DNA from: a virus
Direction: 5' to 3' (one strand)
Length of the DNA: 25,840 nt
IMG/VR virus record: IMGVR_UViG_3300033993_000943
Span: 1 to 25,840 of that record
Shown here: positions 14,545-21,250 of the stretch, piece by piece
Layout of the letters: every line of letters begins with the position of its first letter
Numbering within the stretch: position 1 is the first letter of the stretch
Notes under the pieces: model-generated
The model's database searches: none
What the model was told of the DNA's origin: nothing
What the model saw: only the letters and a program-made list of their open reading frames with translations
Program-made: the position numbers and the translations under genes

Positions 14545-15570
14545 TCAGAAGTTGGGGTTGGAAACGATGCTGACGACACCAATGTTCTTGGTTTCGTAGA
14601 TCTGCGTCCAGTTGCTGGCCGCTTCCAGCGTGGCGCGGGAAGGGTTCACGCCACCAGAGGTGTAGGACACACCGAGGGGGTGATAGAGATTGTGCCAATG
14701 CACCGACATGGCATCGCTCAGAGCGAGGATGTCACGGTCGGTCTCGGTCACAAGGCCCGACTGGGTGCCGGAGGCCATGGCGCCAGGGGTGAACAGGTAC
14801 GAGGCATAGTTGGTGCCATCGTTGTTCACGTCGTCAGAGACGATCACGCGCATCCCCATGTAGAAGGGAACGGTGAGGTCGCTGGCATAGGCTGCGGCCA
14901 TGCTGCCGCTAAACACCGGAGCAATGCCGGTGGTGGCTTCAGTGCCGCCGCCACGTGCCTCATCGTTGGTCACGTAGTCGATCGCCTTGCGCTCCACGAG
15001 GTCGTAGAAGCACTTGCTGTGCATCGCAATGACGCTCAGCTTCTCGCCTTGATCGCCAAGAGCAGCGCGGGCTTCAGCCACCTTGCCGGGGTTGAGGGTG
15101 ACTGCCGTTGCGTTGGAATCAATGGCCAACGCACGCAGCGCACCGGTGGTGTTGCTGGTCAGCGGGCCAAAGACACCGCGCAGGATGGAGAACACATCCT
15201 TCTGCTGCTGGTGGCTGATGTAGTCGGCGACCTTGCGGCCAATGGCCTGCATGGGGTCGTCGCCAGCGGCCAGCGCAGCCAGAGTGCGCACTTCCCAAGC
15301 GCGACCACGGTGCAGGACCGGGCAGATCTGCTTTTCAGCACCGATCTTGCCGGGGATCAAGCTGGTGGTGTCGCTCAGAACTTCAGCGTCGCCACTGAGG
15401 TTGGAGGACCAGGAAGGGACGTTCACATAGTCGCCGCCTTCTGTGGCATTGAGAATGTCCAGAGGTTGGATCACGCCGCTGTTGATGAAGGCCGACCGAG
15501 TGGTGACAGCCTCGTCAACGTAGGCAGTGAACACCTCGGGGACAATGATGTCGCTCCGAAGGGTTGCCAT
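14545..15570 (-). CDS. Major capsid protein (341 aa)
   Basis: A 341-residue protein (MATLRSDIIVPEVFTAYVDE) with the layout of an HK97-fold coat protein of the gp13-like/environmental type: an N-arm with VPEVF and a FINSGVIQPLD segment, E-loop region (GGDYVNVPSWSSNLSGDAEV), spine-helix-like region (DDPMQAIGRKVADYISHQQQ, residues 104-123), then an A-domain and a MSVHWHNLYHPLGVSYTSGG end. It follows a coiled-coil scaffold gene and precedes a decoration-like gene, the standard head order. The 75-nt gap upstream carries no strong promoter that I can see. Its abundance in virions can be checked directly. Confidence 0.9.
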   Translation of the reverse strand: MATLRSDIIVPEVFTAYVDEAVTTRSAFINSGVIQPLDILNATEGGDYVNVPSWSSNLSGDAEVLSDTTSLIPGKIGAEKQICPVLHRGRAWEVRTLAALAAGDDPMQAIGRKVADYISHQQQKDVFSILRGVFGPLTSNTTGALRALAIDSNATAVTLNPGKVAEARAALGDQGEKLSVIAMHSKCFYDLVERKAIDYVTNDEARGGGTEATTGIAPVFSGSMAAAYASDLTVPFYMGMRVIVSDDVNNDGTNYASYLFTPGAMASGTQSGLVTETDRDILALSDAMSVHWHNLYHPLGVSYTSGGVNPSRATLEAASNWTQIYETKNIGVVSIVSNPNF

Positions 15571-15645
15571 GATGATGGTTTAAGAGGATTGGGACGCGGC
15601 CACAGGCCTTCACGGGTCAGCACAGCCTTCCCTTACGGCTATAGA

Positions 15646-16335
15646 TTACCGCTTGGCTTCTGATTTGAGCTTGGCGTATAGCTCGGGGTTTGTTTTGAAC
15701 AGGCGGCCCTGTTCGGTGAGGTTGTAATGCTCAGCGCTGAACGGGTTCTTGGTGCCTGATGGAACAACCGCAGCGCTGCGACTTCCGGCCGGTGCGCCGG
15801 TGCCCTGTGGCTTGGGTGCTTTGAGCCGATACTGCGGCAGGCTGGTCTTGGCCCAGTCGTTGATTGGTGTGCGCTGATAGCCATCCACCACAACAACGGT
15901 GCCATCGGGCTCGCGTTCGATCTGCTCCGGCTTAAGGCGCAGGCGGATCACCTCGTCAGGGTCGTGAACAATGTCCGCCAGGGCAGCGACCGCAGGGCCG
16001 ATCAACTTCAGCTCGCGGTTCTCAGCTTCCAGGGCATCAAGGCGCTGCTGCAGCGTGCCTTCGCGCTCGCGGTACTGCTGCTCCAGCTTCTGGCGGGCTT
16101 CGCTGTAGTTGCCCTGCTGTTCCAGCTCAGCCTGCTCGGCGCGTTGCTTGAACTCCAGCAGCGCCCGCACGTCGGTGCCATCAGGCAACTCTGCTGCCAT
16201 CTGCTCGTATTTGCGCAGCTTGCGCTTTTCTTCCAGCAGTTCCTTGTTCTTGCTGCGCAGCAGGTTCAGCTCAGCTTCTAGGGCCGAGGCATCAGGTGCA
16301 GACTGCTCCACAGGAGCGGTGTCGTTGTCGGGCAT
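15646..16335 (-). CDS. Capsid scaffolding protein (229 aa)
   Basis: A highly charged, helical protein. From about residue 20 to 115 it is an almost continuous coiled coil (LEAELNLLRSKNKELLEEKR, then REREGTLQQRLDALEAENRE), followed by a short globular part (PDGTVVVVDGYQRTPINDWA) and a Lys/Arg-rich C-terminus (LYAKLKSEAKR), which in scaffolds often binds the coat protein. It is directly upstream of the major capsid gene. I chose the ATG at 16335 (MPDNDTAPVEQ). A TTG at 16353 would add six residues. A perfect CGGCAACCTAGG element is 26 nt upstream of the ATG, and no Shine-Dalgarno sequence stands out. Confidence 0.88.
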   Translation of the reverse strand: MPDNDTAPVEQSAPDASALEAELNLLRSKNKELLEEKRKLRKYEQMAAELPDGTDVRALLEFKQRAEQAELEQQGNYSEARQKLEQQYREREGTLQQRLDALEAENRELKLIGPAVAALADIVHDPDEVIRLRLKPEQIEREPDGTVVVVDGYQRTPINDWAKTSLPQYRLKAPKPQGTGAPAGSRSAAVVPSGTKNPFSAEHYNLTEQGRLFKTNPELYAKLKSEAKR

Positions 16336-16361
16336 GTAGACCCACAGGGTCAAAGGTGCGG

Positions 16362-16373
16362 CCTAGGTTGCCG
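16362..16373 (-). repeat. Start-associated element, copy h (CGGCAACCTAGG, consensus)
   Basis: Minus-strand CGGCAACCTAGG, 26 nt before the scaffold ATG (8 nt before the alternative TTG) and 24 nt past the portal stop. It is not part of any stop codon context of the upstream gene, so it looks like a true intergenic element. Confidence 0.75.
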
Positions 16374-16397
16374 TCACAGCCGATGACTACCGCTCGC

Positions 16398-17846
16398 TCA
16401 TGGCAGCTGCTGCAGGTTGGCGCTCAGTTGCTGCTCTTGTGCCCCCAGGCGCCGCTCCTGCTGCGCAGCCGTGGCCTCCAGCTCGGCATCCACATCGAAG
16501 TCGTCATAGAGCCATTCACCATCAGCCAGTTGGATCAGCAGCGTTTCCTGGGTGATGTCACCGCCGACGCGCAGCTTGATCAGCTCGGCTACATGCGAGG
16601 GCTCCAGCTTGTGCGCCACGAAGTCGTTGTTGACCATGCTGCTGCCCGCTGTTGGCAGGTTCAGGTAGGCCGCATGAAACCGCAGGCAGGTATCAATCAG
16701 GTTCTGCAGGCCCAAGGCCACAGCCATCAGCGCAGCATCACCTTGGCTGCGGTCGATGCTCTTGGATTCGGCGGCCTGGTTGGTCATGTTCTGACCGAGC
16801 ACGGCAGCTAGACCCAGCTCGGCGATCTGCTTTTCAATGCGATCCAGCTCGGTGAAGCGGGCCTGATAGCTAGTGCCGGTGGGTTCGCTGAACTCAGCGC
16901 GTGCATCCACCGGGAACGCCATGGCTGACGCTGGCCCAGCGTCCAGCTCGTCAAGCTCAGCCGGCACGCCGAACAGGTTGTAGCGGGGGACAGCTGCAAC
17001 GTGGAGGATGTTGGCCTGATCGGATTCGCAGCGGTAGGCCTTGAGATTCAGCCAGGCCACTTCCTCCAGCGGCGGAGTGGATTCCATCAGGCCGGTGCGG
17101 TTGGCATAGGCCACGGCAAACGGGATCTCGTCAAGCGTGGTGGCGCCTTCGCTGATCAGCTCCCAGTTGCGGCTCTTGGATGCCTGCTTGCGGAACAGGC
17201 GGAAGCGGCCGGGTTCCAGCACGCGCACCTGCTCGCAGACTTCCTCGCCGAACTCGCCGTAGGGCACAGTGACCCGCTCCAGCAGGCGCAGCTGCGTCAG
17301 CTTCTGGCTGCCGCCGATCACATCAGTACGCCAGCCGAGGATGTCACGCGGCGTGTAGCTGACCCAGTACGGCCGGCTGAAATCAGTGACCGGGGTGTCA
17401 TCGCCCTCGTCGCCGCGTGGGTAGTCCACTAGGACGCCAACATGCCCGTAGCGGATGCAGGTGCGGGCCAGCTCCTGCAGGTAGGCATTGAGATCGTTGC
17501 CGGCTAGGTCTGTGTCAAAGAGGTGTTCCTGGATCGGATCGGGCACGTTGTCGAGGCGCACCGGCTTGCGGCACAACATCCCGGCCAGCATCTGCTCCAG
17601 GCGCAGCATGTAGGGCGGACAGACGCTGCGGGCCAGGCGGGCGCTGTAGGCATCGTCATCCTCGCGGGGCTCCTGCGGCAGGTAGCGCTTGCCAGCGGCC
17701 TGCATTCCGAGCGTGCCAAGGCCAAGCTGCTCAATCAGCCGCCAGCGTGGTTCCATGCGCTGCCAGGCCAGCGATGGATCGTGAACCTGCAGCTCTTCAA
17801 CAGTGGTGAGAGACAGGTTGTTCAGGCTGGCGGCGAAATTATGCAC
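16398..17846 (-). CDS. Portal protein, DUF4055-type (482 aa)
   Basis: A 482-residue portal of the DUF4055 group. Typical segments in order: YLPQEPREDDDAYSARLARS (residues 55-74), PPYMLRLEQMLAGMLCRKPV, a GHVGVLVDYPRGDEG segment (134-148), RPYWVSYTPRDILGWRTDVI, a FRLFRKQASKSRNWELISEG region, a helical wing near SYQARFTELDRIEKQIAELG, and a Gln-rich C-terminal coiled tail (ATAAQQERRLGAQEQQLSAN). Portals form the dodecameric DNA gate and dock the terminase. GTG start at 17846 lies 10 nt after a CGGAAACCTAGG element. The spacing to the large terminase is 300 nt and holds a small membrane HTH gene. Confidence 0.92.
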   Translation of the reverse strand: MHNFAASLNNLSLTTVEELQVHDPSLAWQRMEPRWRLIEQLGLGTLGMQAAGKRYLPQEPREDDDAYSARLARSVCPPYMLRLEQMLAGMLCRKPVRLDNVPDPIQEHLFDTDLAGNDLNAYLQELARTCIRYGHVGVLVDYPRGDEGDDTPVTDFSRPYWVSYTPRDILGWRTDVIGGSQKLTQLRLLERVTVPYGEFGEEVCEQVRVLEPGRFRLFRKQASKSRNWELISEGATTLDEIPFAVAYANRTGLMESTPPLEEVAWLNLKAYRCESDQANILHVAAVPRYNLFGVPAELDELDAGPASAMAFPVDARAEFSEPTGTSYQARFTELDRIEKQIAELGLAAVLGQNMTNQAAESKSIDRSQGDAALMAVALGLQNLIDTCLRFHAAYLNLPTAGSSMVNNDFVAHKLEPSHVAELIKLRVGGDITQETLLIQLADGEWLYDDFDVDAELEATAAQQERRLGAQEQQLSANLQQLP

Positions 17847-17856
17847 GCGCTTTTGG

Positions 17857-17868
17857 CCTAGGTTTCCG
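17857..17868 (-). repeat. Start-associated element, copy i (CGGAAACCTAGG)
   Basis: Minus-strand CGGAAACCTAGG (11 of 12 to consensus), 10 nt before the portal GTG and directly after the stop codon of the membrane HTH gene. With its flanks it also forms a short GGCCTAGC / CTAGGCC near-repeat. Confidence 0.7.
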
Positions 17869-18057
17869 CTAGGCCAAGGCTTTCCTCACGGCATAACGGC
17901 TGATGTTGAGGTGCTGGGCGATGCGTGTCTGGCTGTAGCCGGAGCGGTGCAGGCGTTGGATGCGTTGCTGGCGGCTCTCGCTGAGCCAGAGCGCCACGCC
18001 GATCAGGACAATCAGCGGCAGCAGCAGCCACACGGCTGCGCAGGTGATGGTGGTCAT
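17869..18057 (-). CDS. Small membrane-anchored helix-turn-helix protein (62 aa)
   Basis: A 62-residue protein. Residues 7-25 are a strongly hydrophobic span (AAVWLLLPLIVLIGVALWL) and residues 32-61 form a resolvase-type helix-turn-helix (RIQRLHRSGYSQTRIAQHL, then NISRYAVRKALA). I chose the ATG at 18057. A GTG at 18117 would add 20 residues of unconvincing sequence. A DNA-binding domain tethered to the membrane by an N-terminal helix is rare, and its place between large terminase and portal is unexpected. It may be a membrane-linked regulator or a helper that places DNA at the membrane. Neither end overlaps its neighbours. Frame is convincing; function unknown. Confidence 0.7.
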   Translation of the reverse strand: MTTITCAAVWLLLPLIVLIGVALWLSESRQQRIQRLHRSGYSQTRIAQHLNISRYAVRKALA

Positions 18058-18104
18058 GGGGTCAATGCAGTGGTGGTCGGTGGTGGGCGCTGCCCATCGC
18101 TTCC

Positions 18105-18150
18105 GACTAGCGAACACTAGCCCATAGGCTCCGCTATGTCGAGCTAGTAG
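18105..18150. other. CTAG-rich junction between terminase and membrane HTH gene
   Basis: Within 46 bases there are three CTAG sites plus a short inverted repeat (CATAG, 6-nt loop, CTATG at 18123-18138). CTAG is generally scarce in bacterial genomes, and in this window it tends to cluster in non-coding gaps. The segment includes a weak relative of the start-associated element (CGGAGCCTATGG on the minus strand at 18122-18133). It may be an operator or processing site, but I cannot assign one. Confidence 0.35.
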
Positions 18151-19496
18151 AGCCGCACGCCGCGCACAGCACGCCCGGCCGTTGGCCGACCCACCTCAAA
18201 CAGGCGGTGGCACATGTAGCCCAGTCCATCAACCATGTGGTCGTAGCCAGCCTGCTTGTCGGGCTCACCTTTGTCGGTGTAGCTCTGCAGCTCCAGGCAC
18301 TCGATCAGCTTGCGGCAGCGCGGATCAATCCACAGGCGGGTTTCGCCGTTGCCGTTCTCCAGCAGCGCCTGCACAGATGCCACCCGATCGCGGATGGGCG
18401 GGTTTGCTGCCGGGGCCATGTTGCTGATGTCGTAGCTCTGCAGGATGGCAATGTCGCTGCGGCTGCTGTTGGTGCTGCGATTGCGGCCTGAGGCATCCGG
18501 GTAGCCGAGCACCCGCGCCTGGGGGTGACGACGGCGCAGCTCCTTGCCTAATGCGTCGGTGTCGTGAGCGGCGGCGATCTCGTCAACGATGAACAGCTCG
18601 CGGCCACGGCGCACACCCAGCACCGCATTGGTGTTACCGACGTTGAAGTCGCAGCCCATCAGGATCGTCTCGTCATCCTCGATGGCGATGGGCACCACAT
18701 GGCGGTTGCGGTTGAAGCGGTCGTAGACCGTGCCGGTGGTCAGCGAGACGAACTCGCCATTCAGGTACGCCTGGATCAGGTTGGCCGGGTAGTTGGCAAT
18801 CAGGCTGGGGATGAAGTCATCGGGCAGGTGCGGGTTGTCTGCGGTGCGGGCCTGAATCAGGCGGGTGTCGTCTTTGGCATCGCGCTTGAAGGTTTGGTAG
18901 GCCCAGCCGAAGCCCTCCGGTGTGGTGGCGGCATAGAACTGGCGGACGTGGCCAGCACGCAGACGGGCCAGGGCCATGCGGGCTGCGTTCTCGGCCACGC
19001 GTTGCGGGGCGGTGTCGGCCTCGTCAAAGCCGATGGCGCAGAGGTTCTGGCCCCGAATGCGGTTCCAGGTTTCCATGGTGCGCAGCAGGATCGTGTGCTG
19101 CCCCTCGGCAAAGGTGAGGGTGTATTCAGGCAGCGGGCTAACGCGGAAGGTGAAAGGGATTTCCCACTCGGTCAGCAGGTCGTCAAAGGTGCGCTCCAGG
19201 ATGTCGCGCAGCATGGGCGCGACGGGTTCAAACAGGGCTGAGGCATAGCCGATGTTCTGCGCGGCCAGGGTGACGGCCTTGGCGACCAAGCCGTGCGTTT
19301 TGCCAGCACCGAAGCCGCAGACCAGACCGATCTTGCGGTGGGTGATGTCATCGCAGAAGGCGAGTTGATGGGGCAGGAGGGTGGCGCGAACGCGGGCTAG
19401 GGCATCAGCCGCTGATGGCGTTGACGAGTCAATCTCTGGGTTGAGAAAGTCAAGCAGGCCAGACTGAGTGGTGATGCCGTCCAGCAGGCTGGGCAT
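18144..19496 (-). CDS. terL: Terminase large subunit (450 aa)
   Basis: The DNA-packaging motor. ATPase domain: Walker A GFGAGKTH at residues 61-68, Walker B LCAIGFDEAD at 152-161 with catalytic Glu159, and coupling motif ATTPEG at 190-195. Nuclease domain: GCDFNVG at 281-287 (Asp283), YPDASG at 332-337 (Asp334) and DHMVDGLGY at 419-427 (Asp419 and Asp423), the expected RNase H-like acidic set. Length is normal for a 430-500-residue terminase. Its ATG overlaps the small terminase stop (TGATG). The region immediately downstream (18100-18150) is rich in CTAG and carries a small CATAG/CTATG hairpin. Confidence 0.95.
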   Translation of the reverse strand: MPSLLDGITTQSGLLDFLNPEIDSSTPSAADALARVRATLLPHQLAFCDDITHRKIGLVCGFGAGKTHGLVAKAVTLAAQNIGYASALFEPVAPMLRDILERTFDDLLTEWEIPFTFRVSPLPEYTLTFAEGQHTILLRTMETWNRIRGQNLCAIGFDEADTAPQRVAENAARMALARLRAGHVRQFYAATTPEGFGWAYQTFKRDAKDDTRLIQARTADNPHLPDDFIPSLIANYPANLIQAYLNGEFVSLTTGTVYDRFNRNRHVVPIAIEDDETILMGCDFNVGNTNAVLGVRRGRELFIVDEIAAAHDTDALGKELRRRHPQARVLGYPDASGRNRSTNSSRSDIAILQSYDISNMAPAANPPIRDRVASVQALLENGNGETRLWIDPRCRKLIECLELQSYTDKGEPDKQAGYDHMVDGLGYMCHRLFEVGRPTAGRAVRGVRLY

Positions 19497-19819
19497 CAGC
19501 TCATCTCAAAGCGCAGCAGACGTGCCTGGTCTTCCAAAGCTTTCAGGGCAACGCTGAGCTGGTTGGCTTCTGATGCGCGGCGCTCGTATTCAACGAGGCG
19601 GGCGATGGCAGCAGCTAGCCATTGCGGGCGCTCCAGCTCGGCGTCCAGTTGCATCAACTGGCGTGCGCGAGCGATGTAATCATCAGCCTGACGAGCTGAC
19701 ACATCCCAGGTATTTGCAGCGTGCTGAACAATTTGATGCCTACTGTGCGCACGAAGTAGCAGGTCGTAGACAGCGTTGACCCGCTCGTCAATTTCTACGT
19801 TGGTGCTCTTCTTTGCCAT
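19496..19819 (-). CDS. Putative terminase small subunit (107 aa)
   Basis: A 107-residue all-helical protein. Residues 8-58 can form a helix-turn-helix-containing DNA-recognition domain (ERVNAVYDLLLRAHSRHQIV, then WDVSARQADDYIARARQL), and the rest is a coiled helix pair (LAAAIARLVEYERRASEANQ, LSVALKALEDQARLLRFEMS) suited to forming an oligomeric ring. Size, fold pattern and direct TGATG coupling to the large terminase support a small terminase, which recognises the packaging site. No start-associated element precedes it. The near-palindromic CCGGAGTTTAACCGG just upstream (19823-19837) is worth noting as a possible packaging or operator site. Confidence 0.8.
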   Translation of the reverse strand: MAKKSTNVEIDERVNAVYDLLLRAHSRHQIVQHAANTWDVSARQADDYIARARQLMQLDAELERPQWLAAAIARLVEYERRASEANQLSVALKALEDQARLLRFEMS

Positions 19820-19828
19820 GGCCGGAGT

Positions 19829-20146
19829 TTAACCGGAAGCGGGCATCAGGAGGATACCGTCAGCCGCGAGGATGTTGAGACGCAGCTCGGCATCATCCAA
19901 GTTTTCAGCCCAAACGGTGGCCATGCGGTTGATGCGCTCTGGCGCAACGCGGTACAAGAAGAGGTACTGCCCCTGCAGGGGATGAGCCAGGGAAGAGGGA
20001 ACGTAGGCGCCGGTCAGCTGAAAGGAGCCGAGGAGGTTGATGGCGACGTGCTCAGCATCGGCCATGGTCAGCTCGGGCAGATCAATGACCAGGCCGAAGG
20101 GATCCCCATCGAAGGGGTGATTAGCGACGATGCTCCATGGTTCCAT
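19829..20146 (-). CDS. Unknown phage protein (105 aa) upstream of terminase
   Basis: A 105-residue protein starting ATG at 20146 (MEPWSIVANHPFDGDPFGLV). The frame continues open upstream, but that part is Pro/Ser-rich shadow sequence antisense in frame to the RusA gene, so the ATG just after the RusA stop is the sensible start. It has IDLPELTMADAEHVAINLLG, a LYRVAPERINRMATVWAENL stretch and a hydrophobic end, predicted mixed alpha/beta. A CGGCAACCTAAC element is 15 nt upstream. It links the recombination block to the packaging block, but I do not recognise it. Confidence 0.72.
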   Translation of the reverse strand: MEPWSIVANHPFDGDPFGLVIDLPELTMADAEHVAINLLGSFQLTGAYVPSSLAHPLQGQYLFLYRVAPERINRMATVWAENLDDAELRLNILAADGILLMPASG

Positions 20147-20161
20147 GGTCGTGGCGTTGTG

Positions 20162-20173
20162 GTTAGGTTGCCG
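20162..20173 (-). repeat. Start-associated element, copy j (CGGCAACCTAAC)
   Basis: Minus-strand CGGCAACCTAAC, 15 nt before the ATG of the 105-aa gene. Its TAA is the stop of the RusA-like gene, whose product ends Leu-Ala-Ala-Thr. It is one of the right-most copies seen, at the border of early and late genes. Confidence 0.65.
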
Positions 20174-20588
20174 CGAGGGGGATGATGGTGATGAGGGCGC
20201 CGGGGTGCTCTGCGGCGACGGTGTAGCGCTTGGTGAATGAGGAGATGGCGATGCGTGCGTCGTCTTGAAGGAGGCCAGCATCGACAAGAGCATCTTCAGT
20301 AGAGCGGAGGCATTTGCTGCCATCGGGTTTGACGCTGTGAAAGGTTGGCGCTGAGGGCTTGAGGGTGCCTTTGGCGGTGTAGTGCGACTTGGGACGGGGA
20401 AAGAGGAAGACGCAAGAGAGGGAGACGGGGCCGGTGATGGTGGGGTGATTGACGGCAATGGCGGCCTGCTGGACGAGGTAACGCCAGGGCTTAAGGTTCT
20501 TGCAGGATTCGACCATCACACCGTTGCCTACGTGGCGTTTGCTGCCCTGCGGTTGCGGTGCCATGCCGGCGACGGTGAAGGTAATCAC
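20163..20588 (-). CDS. rusA: RusA-family Holliday junction resolvase (141 aa)
   Basis: A 141-residue protein with the RusA layout: a first strand (MITFTVAGMAPQPQGSKRHV) with the PxPQGSKR signature, a SCKNLKPWR helix start, strand SLSCVFLFPRPK, then the catalytic block KPDGSKCLRSTEDALVDAGL ending in LQDDARIA (residues 87-114). The acidic residues Asp89, Asp99 and Asp109/110 are the likely metal ligands. RusA cuts four-way junctions and is common in phages, where it resolves recombination or clears branches before packaging. GTG start at 20588. It follows SSB and precedes terminase, an order seen in many temperate phages. Confidence 0.92.
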   Translation of the reverse strand: MITFTVAGMAPQPQGSKRHVGNGVMVESCKNLKPWRYLVQQAAIAVNHPTITGPVSLSCVFLFPRPKSHYTAKGTLKPSAPTFHSVKPDGSKCLRSTEDALVDAGLLQDDARIAISSFTKRYTVAAEHPGALITIIPLAAT

Positions 20589-20620
20589 AAGTTGCCCTTC
20601 TGGCTAAACGGCAACCTCAG
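20586..20620. repeat. Inverted pair of start-associated-like elements
   Basis: Two related elements face away from each other around a short spacer: minus-strand GGGCAACTTGTG (20586-20597), overlapping the RusA start codon, and plus-strand CGGCAACCTCAG (20609-20620). They can pair as a hairpin with 7-8 bp arms. The same head-to-head arrangement is seen at 7960-7986. No plus-strand gene follows the second copy. Confidence 0.5.
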
Positions 20621-20640
20621 CAGCCAGACAAGTAGAGACA

Positions 20641-20889
20641 TCACGAAAGCAGCGCCTCAACCTGGCGGATAATGTTTTCGGGTACGGCTGGCGGGCGCGG
20701 CACCCAGCGATTGGAGGCCCAGCCGGCTGGCCCCCATTCAGCGATCTGATCAAGCAGCTTGCGCCTTGGCGTGGTCTTCAGGAAACGCACCAGGGTGATG
20801 CCTGGGGCTAGGCCCTGACGTGTGGTGATGCGCAAGTGTGTGCCATTGCTGAGGCTATTGAGCAGGACCTGTTCAGTGGTGCTAGTCAT
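20641..20889 (-). CDS. Small unknown early protein (82 aa)
   Basis: An 82-residue protein (MTSTTEQVLLNSLSNGTHLR) with a short beta segment (LRITTRQGLAPGITLVRFLK), basic turn (TTPRRKLLDQIAEWGP) and a C-terminal helix. It could be a small DNA- or protein-binding factor, but no family is recognised. The ATG overlaps the stop of the 24-residue ORF as ATGA, so it depends on translation of that tiny frame for coupling to SSB. The 52 nt between its stop and the RusA start hold only the inverted element pair. Confidence 0.7.
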   Translation of the reverse strand: MTSTTEQVLLNSLSNGTHLRITTRQGLAPGITLVRFLKTTPRRKLLDQIAEWGPAGWASNRWVPRPPAVPENIIRQVEALLS

Positions 20890-20960
20890 GCCCCACGCAC
20901 CTCCCAGAAGTGTTTGATCGTTGTCTCAGCCTTGCCCAAAGTGAACAAAACAGTCATCAT
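20886..20960 (-). CDS. 24-residue coupled micro-ORF, remnant of duplicated gene
   Basis: A frame of 24 residues, Met-Met-Thr-Val-Leu-Phe-Thr then LGKAETTIKHFWEVRGA. It starts in a TGATG overlap with the SSB stop and ends in an ATGA overlap with the 82-aa gene. The last part matches the C-terminus of the gene upstream of SSB (LGEAGVKITNFWEVR), and the DNA is clearly related as well (shared ACTTCTGGGAGGTGCG). The simplest reading is a truncated duplicate of that gene's 3' end. Exact coupling on both sides suggests it is translated, perhaps only to pass ribosomes on. It is too short to claim a function. Confidence 0.55.
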   Translation of the reverse strand: MMTVLFTLGKAETTIKHFWEVRGA

Positions 20961-21250
20961 CAAATCCTCTCAATCCTGTTGGCGCGGACGCAATGCTTCT
21001 TATGGAGCTTGCCATCTGCGGACTCCCACTGTTCGAGCGCAATACTCCCGGTCACGAGGACATGCTCGCCGTGAAGGAGGTGGTGAGCAAAGGATGCGAG
21101 CTTCCCATCTGCTGATACGTCAATAAGGCAGGAGGATGGAGCACCACGTTCTGTGATCTTAAAAGTGAAGGAGCAGCGCAAGTTGCCTTTGCCAAGGTCG
21201 ACCAAGCTTGGATGCGACAACAAAGCTCCATGGAAGCAGCAGACATTCAT
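20960..21250 (-). CDS. ssb: Single-stranded DNA-binding protein-like (96 aa)
   Basis: A short OB-fold SSB. Recognisable parts are MNVCCFHGALLSHPSLVDLG, the KGNLRCSFTFKIT strand (residues 21-33, equivalent to the G-x-x-V-x-x-F-x-L-A stretch), KLASFAHHLLHGEHVLVTGS (50-69) and the LEQWESADGKLHKKHCVRANRI strand at the end. It lacks the long acidic C-terminal tail that recruits partners in bacterial SSB, as is common in compact phage versions. It coats single strands in phage replication or recombination, fitting the RusA and PD-(D/E)XK genes nearby. Start overlaps the upstream stop by TGATG. Confidence 0.82.
   Translation of the reverse strand: MNVCCFHGALLSHPSLVDLGKGNLRCSFTFKITERGAPSSCLIDVSADGKLASFAHHLLHGEHVLVTGSIALEQWESADGKLHKKHCVRANRIERI

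Noticed and set aside
15571-15645. Promoter for the major capsid gene
   Set aside because: No -35/-10 pair with acceptable spacing is present. There is only a degenerate start-associated element (CGGTAATCTATA, 8 of 12) overlapping the scaffold stop.
14527-15663. Plus-strand open frame of 378 codons
   Set aside because: Antisense to the major capsid gene; Gly/His/Val-rich shadow with no start signal.
20147-20458. N-terminal extension of the 105-aa gene upstream to 20458
   Set aside because: That part is a Pro/Ser shadow of the RusA gene in another frame. The ATG at 20146, preceded by a start-associated element, is a better start.
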